This document shows positions 1 to 5,492 of a stretch of 8,787 bases of DNA, one piece after another. The notes beneath the pieces are model-generated. The model searched no databases and had not been told where the DNA came from. It saw only the letters and a list, made by a program, of their open reading frames with translations. Each line of letters begins with the position of its first letter. The stretch's first letter is position 1. The stretch covers positions 1 to 8,787 of the forward strand of contig DAOVTR010000050.1 in the NCBI GenBank assembly GCA_030633015.1, in the 5' to 3' direction. Position numbers and translations under genes: made by a program. Source of the DNA: Bdellovibrionales bacterium. Lineage in GTDB: Bacteria > Bdellovibrionota > Bacteriovoracia > Bacteriovoracales > Bacteriovoracaceae.

Positions 1-241
1 CACTTTGTTGACTTTTTACCTCTTTTGAAACTTTTCTATGTTTAGCATTGAGAAGCTTAATTTGCTTATTAATCTCATCATTAGAACTCTCCCATAGTGG
101 GTAAAGAATAAGGCTCGGAAGAAAATTCCCTATAATTAAAATTATTATAAGTAGAGGCCAATTAATTGCAGCAAAATCAATACCAAAAATAACTGGCATT
201 TTAAATTTTTCTTTCTTTTCAATTAAATTTATCTTGAACAT
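1..241 (-). CDS. pilN: PilN, T4aP inner-membrane alignment protein (N-terminal 80 residues, runs off the window)
   Basis: The ATG at 241-239 directly follows the pilM stop (TAA then ATG, no gap), and 80 codons are open to the window edge. The visible protein begins MFKINLIEKK, which resembles the short cytoplasmic PilN N-terminus with its conserved IN-L-L-P motif that docks into PilM (established for this family). The match here is INLIE rather than INLLP. A hydrophobic segment at about residues 27-44 is a single membrane anchor. It is followed by a charged, Lys/Glu/Gln-rich stretch (about 50-80) that fits the periplasmic coiled coil of PilN. The ferredoxin-like periplasmic domain would lie outside the window. 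PilN bridges cytoplasmic PilM to PilO and PilP. Identification rests on position after pilM, topology and the N-terminal motif, because the part seen is short. Confidence 0.85.
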   Translation of the reverse strand, partial: MFKINLIEKKEKFKMPVIFGIDFAAINWPLLIIILIIGNFLPSLILYPLWESSNDEINKQIKLLNAKHRKVSKEVKSQQS

Positions 242-1333
242 TTAATTATCCCGCCGAATTCCCAAGCCAAAAGCAACGATCCCTGTATACATTGCAGTAT
301 GTAGATTTTTGCCTTGAATGTTTTTCTTATCAAATTCAATATAATCAAATGGATTAAAAACCTCTACTTCTGTATCAAAAATTGCTTCCAAACCTTCAAC
401 TAAACCTGGAATAAGGGCACCTCCGCCAGTTAGATATATGCCCGCCATCTCCTCATCTGAGGTTGACGTTACATAAAAATCCCACGTTTTATTGACCTCT
501 GCAAAAAAAGCCTCCATTACATCTTCAACAATTATCTCAACCTCTTCTGGAAGATTTCCAGAACCATCACCATTTTTCTTAAGATTTTCTGCGTCTTGAT
601 AATTAAGACCCATCTTTCTTTGAATCTCTTCTGTTATTACGATTCCACCTATATTCATCTCTTTAGAAAATAAAATAGAACCTGCTCTATAAATAATAAA
701 TTCTGTTTTTTGTGCACCAAAATCAATAAATAACCATGAGTCATCTGATTTACTCAATTGTTTTGATAAAGCAAATTCAAAAACATTTACTATTGCTGCA
801 ATATTGGTATCGACTACCTTAATTTTTATATCTGCATCCTCAGCGATTGATTTAAAACTATTAATTATCTCAATTTTAGCTGCAGCAAAAATAACATCAA
901 CCCCGCCTCCCATATTTTCGCCTATAACATCATGAGAAATTATGGCATCATCAATCCCAAAGGGGACATATTGCTCTGCTTCCCAGGCAACCTGATCCTC
1001 TATCTCCTCGTCAGATCCTCCTGCAACTTGCAGTTTTTTTGTAATAGTATTAGGCCCAGAAAGACCAATACAACCGATAACTTTACCTAGACGAGCATTC
1101 CCTACAGCATCTCTCAATGCTTCAGTAATCTCCTCTGGTTTAAGTATCTCATCATCTAACAAGCAACCTTCCGGAAGTGGTTCTGACATGAAATTTAAAA
1201 TTTTTATTTTATTTTTAGAAACTTGTACTTCTGCAATTTTAACAGCACTTAGACCAATATCAATTCCAATAATCCTACCAGGACTTACTGTAAGCTTATC
1301 TTTTACATACTCAATTAAAGACGAAAAATCCAT
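242..1333 (-). CDS. pilM: PilM, actin-like cytoplasmic T4aP assembly protein
   Basis: This 363-residue protein has the ASKHA/actin-like fold signatures of PilM: phosphate-1 loop IGIDIGLSAVKIAEV at about 22-36, phosphate-2 region FIDFGAQKTEFII at about 202-214, and adenosine motif IYLTGGGALIPG at about 299-310. PilM-type sequences include WEAEQYVPF at 117-125 and the C-terminal GLGIR at 356-360. Length is close to known PilMs (about 350-380). The stretch before the first beta strand is about 20 residues, somewhat longer than in many PilMs. PilM forms a cytoplasmic ring that binds ATP and the PilN N-terminus, and communicates with the PilB/PilT motors and PilC. The ATG at 1333 has an AGGAA ribosome site (1341-1345) 7 nt upstream. 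It lies 97 nt after pilD with a candidate promoter between them, and is followed without gap by pilN. Confidence 0.96.
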   Translation of the reverse strand: MDFSSLIEYVKDKLTVSPGRIIGIDIGLSAVKIAEVQVSKNKIKILNFMSEPLPEGCLLDDEILKPEEITEALRDAVGNARLGKVIGCIGLSGPNTITKKLQVAGGSDEEIEDQVAWEAEQYVPFGIDDAIISHDVIGENMGGGVDVIFAAAKIEIINSFKSIAEDADIKIKVVDTNIAAIVNVFEFALSKQLSKSDDSWLFIDFGAQKTEFIIYRAGSILFSKEMNIGGIVITEEIQRKMGLNYQDAENLKKNGDGSGNLPEEVEIIVEDVMEAFFAEVNKTWDFYVTSTSDEEMAGIYLTGGGALIPGLVEGLEAIFDTEVEVFNPFDYIEFDKKNIQGKNLHTAMYTGIVAFGLGIRRDN

Positions 1334-1362
1334 TTAACCGTTCCTAAATACTAGTAACTAAA

Positions 1363-1392
1363 ATTATACATTTAACAACGACCTATTATCAA
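1363..1392 (-). promoter_or_regulatory. Candidate sigma-70 type promoter for pilM-pilN
   Basis: On the minus strand a TTGATA -35 box (1387-1392) is separated by 18 nt from a perfect TATAAT -10 box (1363-1368). Transcription would start near 1356, leaving a leader of about 20-25 nt that includes the pilM ribosome site. It sits in the only sizeable gap between pilD and pilM. Read by eye in AT-rich DNA, so chance matches are possible, but the hexamers and spacing are good. Confidence 0.55.
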
Positions 1393-1430
1393 GTAATTAA
1401 TGCACTAATCCATATATACATGGCAATGAC

Positions 1431-2219
1431 TTAAAAAATAAAAAGAGTATCTAAAAAAGATAAAATCTTAGGGAAAAATATTTGAACTGAAGCAGTTATA
1501 ATAATAAATGGCCCAAAAGCAATGGGATTATTTTTATCCATTTTTTTTAAAATTATAAGTGTAACTCCAACAATTGACCCCAAAAAGCAACTTACAAATA
1601 TGTTTTGCAAAATAACATAAGGACCTAGATAAATTCCTAGTACTGCAAACAACTTAATATCCCCACCACCAAGACCAATCTGACCTCTAATAAGATAAAA
1701 TATCCACACCACCAGTAGCGGCCCTCCTCCTCCAATCACAAGTCCTGCTGACATAAATTTCAACAAATCCCTGTCAAACTTAATACTTAAAAATACAAAC
1801 AAAAGAAAAAGAACGAAATTAAGAGAATTTGGAAGAATCTGATGATCTATATCAATTAAAAAGTGAGTTATAAAGATTGCATAAATAGAAAAATAACAAA
1901 CAAACAATATTATTTCATCTCCACCAATATATTTAGGAAACAGGTAGCAAGCTGCTAGCCCTGAAAAAATCTCGACTAATGGATATCTTAAAGAAATATG
2001 TTTATTACAATCGGAACATTTTCCCTTCAAGAAAATATAACTAATTACAGGTACATTTTCATACCAAAAAATCAATTTTCCACAATTTGGACAACTAGAT
2101 CTTGGACTTACAATACTCTTTTCGAGAGGAAGTCTATAAATTAAAACATTTAAAAAACTACCTACAATCATGCCAAAGATAGTAACAAAGGTTATGATTA
2201 TATAATATGGATCAATCAA
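1431..2219 (-). CDS. pilD: PilD, prepilin peptidase and N-methyltransferase (A24 family)
   Basis: PilD is the polytopic inner-membrane aspartyl protease that cleaves the prepilin leader after Gly and methylates the new N-terminal residue. The 262-residue protein starts with a membrane helix containing the family motif GSFLNVLIYRLP (20-31). It then has the cytoplasmic four-cysteine domain of bifunctional enzymes: CPNC at 43-46 and CSDC at 68-71. The two catalytic aspartate regions are present: LIDIDHQILPN (Asp123/Asp125) and GLGGGDIKL (Asp187, the GxGD motif). Several hydrophobic segments follow, and FGPF near 235-238 is also typical. The start codon is TTG at 2219, 8 nt inside the end of the permease gene. 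AGGAAG (2227-2232) lies 7 nt upstream, and the next in-frame ATG (residue 17) would remove much of the first helix. Its substrate here is presumably the PilA at 4721-5296. Confidence 0.96.
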   Translation of the reverse strand: MIDPYYIIITFVTIFGMIVGSFLNVLIYRLPLEKSIVSPRSSCPNCGKLIFWYENVPVISYIFLKGKCSDCNKHISLRYPLVEIFSGLAACYLFPKYIGGDEIILFVCYFSIYAIFITHFLIDIDHQILPNSLNFVLFLLFVFLSIKFDRDLLKFMSAGLVIGGGGPLLVVWIFYLIRGQIGLGGGDIKLFAVLGIYLGPYVILQNIFVSCFLGSIVGVTLIILKKMDKNNPIAFGPFIIITASVQIFFPKILSFLDTLFIF

Positions 2220-2991
2220 GACTTTTCTTCCTAAACAAGATTGTACAAATAAAAAAAAGGGCCAGTGAGTAGACTACCCCATAGAAAAACGCATTCCAAA
2301 GATAGCTACTGTCGATAGTCTGATTGTAGATAATATAATCCTTAACATTAATCTTTGAAAAATTTGGAAATATAAATGAGTAAGCTTTTAATAGCTTTTG
2401 AGTAATGAGTGAATGCTTAACAAAACTAGAAGCCAAGGTATCTGAGATGGCGTGACCAACGACATAGATTAAAATTGTATATATGACAGACATCACCGTA
2501 TTTGTCATTAAAGAGAATATAATTACCACCAAAAGAACAATCTGAGCCTCTAAAAAAGAAAACAGAAGAGACCAAATAATCATGCTTGAAAATTCACCCC
2601 CTAAATAGAGGTAAAATGAAATACTCATCACACCTAAAATCAATATATTTAAAAATAAAATTCCAGACATTCCCAGTATTCTTCCGACAAGAAATGCTCC
2701 TCTCGAAATTGGCCGGGATAAAATCATATAGACTGTTCTATTTTCAATTTCTTTAGAAACTAAACTAACACCCATAAAAATTGCAATTGCCACTGCTGCA
2801 ATTGATAAAATTCCCAATCCAAAATCAATTGCGACCTTTTGAGGAGCACCGAAAGTAAATTCTGTAGCCACAAAACTAACAAGCAACAGGAAAAAACCCA
2901 ACATAACGATATTGATTAAAATTTTACTTTTATAAATTTCAACAAAAGTATATTTCGTAACAATAAATGTTTTAATTAGTTCATTTTTCAT
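2212..2991 (-). CDS. pilI: ABC-2 type transporter permease, positioned like M. xanthus PilI
   Basis: This 259-residue membrane protein has about six hydrophobic segments (roughly 24-44, 58-78, 104-128, 136-160, 163-182 and 231-253). Between segments 2 and 3 is the ABC-2 permease signature: a charged stretch SKEIENRTVYMILSRP at 79-94, followed by the RG-F-VGR region (97-104). It would pair, probably as a homodimer, with the ATPase encoded just upstream, whose stop overlaps its start by 4 nt (ATGA). I see no clear ribosome site of its own, so translation is probably coupled. The substrate cannot be read from the sequence. In M. xanthus an ABC pair, PilH/PilI, lies at the same place between pilA and pilD and was reported to be needed for pilus formation. 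The name is by position and family, and is unrelated to the chemotaxis PilI of Pseudomonas. Confidence 0.85.
   Translation of the reverse strand: MKNELIKTFIVTKYTFVEIYKSKILINIVMLGFFLLLVSFVATEFTFGAPQKVAIDFGLGILSIAAVAIAIFMGVSLVSKEIENRTVYMILSRPISRGAFLVGRILGMSGILFLNILILGVMSISFYLYLGGEFSSMIIWSLLFSFLEAQIVLLVVIIFSLMTNTVMSVIYTILIYVVGHAISDTLASSFVKHSLITQKLLKAYSFIFPNFSKINVKDYIIYNQTIDSSYLWNAFFYGVVYSLALFFICTILFRKKSLD
2227..2232 (-). promoter_or_regulatory. Ribosome binding site that supports the TTG start of pilD
   Basis: Minus-strand AGGAAG lies 7 nt before the TTG at 2219-2217, within the last codons of the permease gene. There is no nearby in-frame ATG, so this site decides the start and suggests translational coupling with the gene upstream. 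Confidence 0.6.
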
Positions 2992-3848
2992 TGTTTTATT
3001 TTATACACTATCTCTTCTAGAGTTGGTTTTTTTTGAACGATCTCACTAATTAGACACCCCTTTTCAACAAGTGTCTTCACAAAACTGTTTTGTTCATTTG
3101 GAGAAATAACTTTTTTAAACTCTTGATTGTCACAACTATAATTAATTTCAAAATCCAGATTTTGATGCTGCTTGATCAAACTATTAATATCACCTTGATA
3201 GATTAAACTACCCTGCTCCATAACAATAACTCTGTCGCATATGGCCTCTACATCGCTGACTATATGACTACTAAAAAAAACACTTTTTCCATCTCTGTGT
3301 ACCTCTTCTAAAGCATCTTTTATCTCTTTTCGTCCAATAGGATCAAGTCCCGAAAGAGGCTCATCTAAAATTAGCAGCTTTGGATCATGCAGTAAAATAC
3401 TTATAAATCCCAAGCGTTGCAACATTCCTTTAGAGTATCCTCTAATTTTTCGATCTAATGCATAATCAACTTGCATTCTTTCTGACCATTTCTTAATGGT
3501 AATCTTTAAATGATCTTTTTTAACATCATTTAGCTTACCCATATAGATCAAAAAATCCCTTCCTGTAAGATGGGGATAAAAATAGGGTCGCTCAGGCATA
3601 AAACCTATATTAGATAGAATCTCTCTAAAAGATGATCCCAGTTTTTTACCATATACAACTTTTCCGCTATTTTGAGAGATGAATTGCATTAAAATTTTAA
3701 GTGATGTAGTCTTGCCTGTACCGTTTGCACCTAGAAAACCAACCAGAGATCCCTCTTCAATCTTAAAGCTCAGTTTATTTAAAACTGTAAATGGCCTATC
3801 CCAAAAATCATTTCTAAAAGTTTTTGTTATTTCAATAAACTCAATCAT
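2988..3848 (-). CDS. pilH: ABC transporter ATP-binding protein, positioned like M. xanthus PilH
   Basis: This is a complete ABC nucleotide-binding domain. Numbered from the ATG at 3848 (286 residues), Walker A is GANGTGKTT at 40-48 and Walker B is LLILDEP at 158-164 with catalytic Glu163. The D-loop is SGLD at 166-169 and the switch His is His195 in SSHIV. The signature is YSKGMLQR (138-145), the variant usual in CcmA/ABC-2 type exporters rather than canonical LSGGQ. The Q-loop position appears to be Glu86 (GFMPERP), also common in that group. About 60 C-terminal residues follow the core. A GTG at 3854 gives two more residues. I prefer the ATG because MIEFIEITKTF is the usual N-terminus, but neither start has a strong ribosome site. 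It powers the permease encoded next, with a 4-nt overlap, in an operon with pilD. Confidence 0.87.
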   Translation of the reverse strand: MIEFIEITKTFRNDFWDRPFTVLNKLSFKIEEGSLVGFLGANGTGKTTSLKILMQFISQNSGKVVYGKKLGSSFREILSNIGFMPERPYFYPHLTGRDFLIYMGKLNDVKKDHLKITIKKWSERMQVDYALDRKIRGYSKGMLQRLGFISILLHDPKLLILDEPLSGLDPIGRKEIKDALEEVHRDGKSVFFSSHIVSDVEAICDRVIVMEQGSLIYQGDINSLIKQHQNLDFEINYSCDNQEFKKVISPNEQNSFVKTLVEKGCLISEIVQKKPTLEEIVYKIKQ

Positions 3849-3881
3849 TTTCACTTTTTAATTTCTTATGTTTAAAAACTT

Positions 3882-3890
3882 TATTATTAT
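3882..3890 (+). promoter_or_regulatory. Possible -10 element for the TPR-like gene
   Basis: TATTAT occurs twice in overlap (3882-3887 and 3885-3890), each 5/6 to the -10 consensus. No good -35 box is found 16-18 nt upstream. A start 7 nt downstream would fall at about 3894-3897, at or next to the ATG at 3897. The transcript could therefore be leaderless, which fits the missing ribosome site. Weak evidence. Confidence 0.25.
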
Positions 3891-3911
3891 GTAAATATGT
3901 TAAAATTACAA
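3883..3911 (-). promoter_or_regulatory. Candidate promoter for the ATPase-permease-pilD operon
   Basis: On the minus strand TTGTAA (3906-3911) and AATAAT (3883-3888) are separated by 17 nt and match the -35 and -10 consensus at 4/6 and 5/6 positions. The start would be near 3876, about 20-28 nt before the GTG/ATG starts. The -35 box lies inside the first codons of the divergent gene. The region is very AT-rich, so confidence is limited. Confidence 0.4.
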
Positions 3912-4718
3912 AATAAAATTTCATCTTATTTATTATCAATTTCTATTTCCATATTATTATTTGGTGGATCTTTTTTAATTTCTCAAAAACTTATAAAACC
4001 TCCAATTAATATTACCATGCAAAACAGGGCCCTTAATATTAATAAAGATATTCTTAATATTTTCCATCTTGGACAAAAAAGGATGATTTCATCGCTACTA
4101 TGGATCCAAACGCTGCTAGATTCTGATATTGACCACTATAAAAAGAAAGATTCAAATTCTTGGATGTATCTTCGATTTGAGACCATCTCCTCCATTGATC
4201 CCATGTTTTTTCAACTCTACTACTTTGGAGGTCAATACCTCTCTGTCATTAAAGATGACGATATTGGCGCTAAAAAGCTATATGACCGTGGTGTTCATTT
4301 TTTTCCGGATAACTTTTGGCTTAATTTTCACGGCGGGTTTCACTACTATTTTGAACTTGGTGACGCCATGGGATCTTTAAAGTTTTTCAACAAAATTAAA
4401 GACCACCCACTTAGTAAAAGCAAGTATCCCTACCTTCCCTCTCTAATATCTAGAATTACTGCCAGCGCAGGCAATCTTCAAGATGCTTATGAACTGCTAC
4501 TGATTTCGTACAATAGCCTTTCAGAGGAAAACCCACTAAGGAGCAGCTACCACCATTCACTATATGCCATAAAATCTGAAATTGATCTCAACTGCTTAAA
4601 TAGTCACAAGAAGAGCTGCGAAAGAAAAGATTTTGATGGAGATCACTATAAAAAAATTAACAATAAGTTTAAAGCTAAAAAAGAGTGGAGCCCCTTTAGG
4701 CCCCACTCAAAAGAATAA
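3897..4718 (+). CDS. Uncharacterised membrane-anchored TPR-like protein, the only plus-strand gene
   Basis: I do not recognise this 273-residue protein as a named family. It has a short positive N-terminus and one strongly hydrophobic segment (about 11-30) without an obvious signal peptidase or lipoprotein site. This suggests a signal anchor with the rest in the periplasm. From about 104 to 212 it shows TPR-like helical repeats. Three units at about 104-139, 140-175 and 178-212 have aromatic or small residues at spaced positions and a G-D/N turn (for example YYFELGDAMGSLKFF). The pattern resembles TPR proteins of old-deltaproteobacterial genomes. Cys233 and Cys241 near the C-terminus could form a disulfide. 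It lies between pilA and the pilH-like gene, the slot of pilG in M. xanthus, but in opposite orientation. It is divergent from the ATPase and ends 2 nt from the pilA stop. No clear ribosome site precedes the ATG. A pilus-accessory role is inference from position. Confidence 0.8.
   Translation: MLKLQNKISSYLLSISISILLFGGSFLISQKLIKPPINITMQNRALNINKDILNIFHLGQKRMISSLLWIQTLLDSDIDHYKKKDSNSWMYLRFETISSIDPMFFQLYYFGGQYLSVIKDDDIGAKKLYDRGVHFFPDNFWLNFHGGFHYYFELGDAMGSLKFFNKIKDHPLSKSKYPYLPSLISRITASAGNLQDAYELLLISYNSLSEENPLRSSYHHSLYAIKSEIDLNCLNSHKKSCERKDFDGDHYKKINNKFKAKKEWSPFRPHSKE
4677..4708 (-). terminator. Intrinsic terminator of pilA, inside the 3' end of the convergent gene
   Basis: Read on the minus strand just after the pilA stop, a GC-rich hairpin (4683-4708) is followed at once by six T (4677-4682). 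The outer stem is 6 bp (GAGTGG with CCACTC), then one mismatch, three more pairs and a six-base loop. On the plus strand the hairpin has no T tract after it, so it looks directional for pilA. The hairpin occupies the codons for residues about 263-271 of the plus-strand protein. Confidence 0.85.
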
Positions 4719-4720
4719 TC

Positions 4721-5296
4721 TTAATAACCAGTACTATCGTGTTGCATAGTTTTACCTTCAGTTATTGTCCAAATATCGGTAGTTCCGTTTGCTCTATGAC
4801 CATCATCAATAACTCCTTCTGCTACTGCTGTAAAAGTTGTCGGAGTAATATCACTTAAAGCATTTGCTGCTGCTAAATATACAGTCATGGCAGCAGTCGC
4901 CCCAACTCTTTTACCAGCTGGAAAAAAACTATTTCCTGAAGCTACTCCAAGTGGGCACTGTGCAGTAGGTGCTCCTCCATTATTATAAGTAAGAACCATT
5001 GCTGCTGATGAAACTTCATTTCCCATCCCAACTACGTAATACCTATTTGTTACTTCAGCTGCTGGATTAAATCCCATATAGTCCAAACATACTGCAAAAG
5101 TATCATAATCTGTTAAAAAGGAAGTTTGGGCCATGTAAAGAGAGGAAAGTTGAAGTTTAGCCTCACTAGTTTTTGCCTTGGCCTGATACTTTTTAAAATT
5201 TGGAATGGCGACAACTGCCAAAATACCAATAATGGCTACAACAACCATTAACTCAACGAGGGTAAAACCCCCTACAAAATTTTTTTTTGATTTCAT
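4721..5296 (-). CDS. pilA: PilA, type IVa major prepilin
   Basis: This 191-residue prepilin has a short basic leader of ten residues ending in Gly-Gly. The PilD site is Gly10 | Phe11 in GG|FTLVELMVVV. The mature protein (181 residues) begins with N-methylatable Phe and has Glu5 (residue 15), which is important for subunit docking. The hydrophobic alpha-1 helix runs to about residue 31, followed by the helix-breaking Pro32 and an amphipathic helix (about 33-60). The globular part is rich in Ala, Gly and Thr and ends with a DIWTITEGK segment (174-182) typical of this pilin class. Two cysteines (70 and 114) could pair. The ATG has a strong AAGGGG ribosome site with 6-nt spacing. A terminator lies just downstream, so pilA is probably transcribed alone at high level, as expected for a structural subunit. 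A minor pilin is possible, but position and promoter/terminator layout favour the major pilin. Confidence 0.95.
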   Translation of the reverse strand: MKSKKNFVGGFTLVELMVVVAIIGILAVVAIPNFKKYQAKAKTSEAKLQLSSLYMAQTSFLTDYDTFAVCLDYMGFNPAAEVTNRYYVVGMGNEVSSAAMVLTYNNGGAPTAQCPLGVASGNSFFPAGKRVGATAAMTVYLAAANALSDITPTTFTAVAEGVIDDGHRANGTTDIWTITEGKTMQHDSTGY

Positions 5297-5302
5297 AATT
5301 CA

Positions 5303-5308
5303 CCCCTT
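5303..5308 (-). promoter_or_regulatory. Strong ribosome binding site of pilA
   Basis: Minus-strand AAGGGG, extended by GTGA, lies 6 nt before the pilA ATG. It is the clearest Shine-Dalgarno sequence in the window and agrees with a highly expressed product. Confidence 0.75.
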
Positions 5309-5312
5309 GATG

Positions 5313-5335
5313 TAAGATACATTAAAAGCATCTTA
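5313..5335 (-). repeat. Inverted repeat in the pilA leader just upstream of the ribosome site
   Basis: TAAGAT and ATCTTA form a 6-bp perfect inverted repeat with an 11-nt loop that ends 4 nt before the AAGGGG site. In the pilA mRNA it could form a small hairpin next to the ribosome site. All pairs but one are A-U, so stability is low and function is unproven. Confidence 0.3.
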
Positions 5336-5376
5336 AGTTGTAAAATCGATCTAAAATTAAAATTCAAATCGAAAGT

Positions 5377-5386
5377 TTCAGCTGAA
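5377..5386. repeat. 10-bp perfect palindrome upstream of pilA
   Basis: TTCAGCTGAA reads the same on both strands and lies about 80-90 nt before the pilA start. It could be a regulator half-site pair or nothing; 10-bp palindromes also arise by chance. Confidence 0.25.
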
Positions 5387-5453
5387 GTCCAAACTCATCT
5401 CTTGGTAGTTTAGATGTACCATTCAACAAATTTAGTCATTGTGCTGTTAGTTA

Positions 5454-5481
5454 ATAATACCATATTTCAAAAAAATATCAC
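5454..5481 (-). promoter_or_regulatory. Candidate extended -10 promoter for pilA
   Basis: On the minus strand, just after the pilC stop, GTGATA (5476-5481, 4/6 to -35) is followed after 16 nt by TATTAT (5454-5459, 5/6 to -10). A TG-plus-one-base extension (TGG) precedes the -10 box. This would give a leader of about 150 nt before pilA. I found no convincing sigma-54 (GG-N10-GC) site, although pilA genes in several bacteria use sigma-54 with PilR. Confidence 0.35.
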
Positions 5482-5492
5482 CTTTTTTTTAT

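Noticed and set aside
3679..3861. Plus-strand 60-codon open frame
   Set aside because: Antisense to the Walker A region of the ABC ATPase; no ribosome site or recognisable product.
4129..4380. Second plus-strand open frame of 83 codons
   Set aside because: Lies wholly within the TPR-like gene in another frame; the longer frame has a membrane anchor and repeat pattern, this one does not.
5346..5370. Imperfect inverted repeat CGATCTAAAATT / AAATTCAAATCG as a separate regulatory site
   Set aside because: Only about 9 of 12 positions pair, in AT-rich DNA; not distinguishable from chance, so mentioned only as part of the leader.
5410..5463. A 17-codon open frame in the pilA leader (MVLLTNSTMTKFVEWYI)
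   Set aside because: The nearest AGGTGA is 14 nt from the ATG, too far, and the ATG overlaps the candidate pilA promoter; no evidence of translation.
5469..5490. A7...T8 inverted repeat after pilC as a terminator
   Set aside because: The stem is entirely A-T, so it would be weak; it also overlaps the -35 box of the pilA promoter candidate. Could at most be a poor terminator of pilC.
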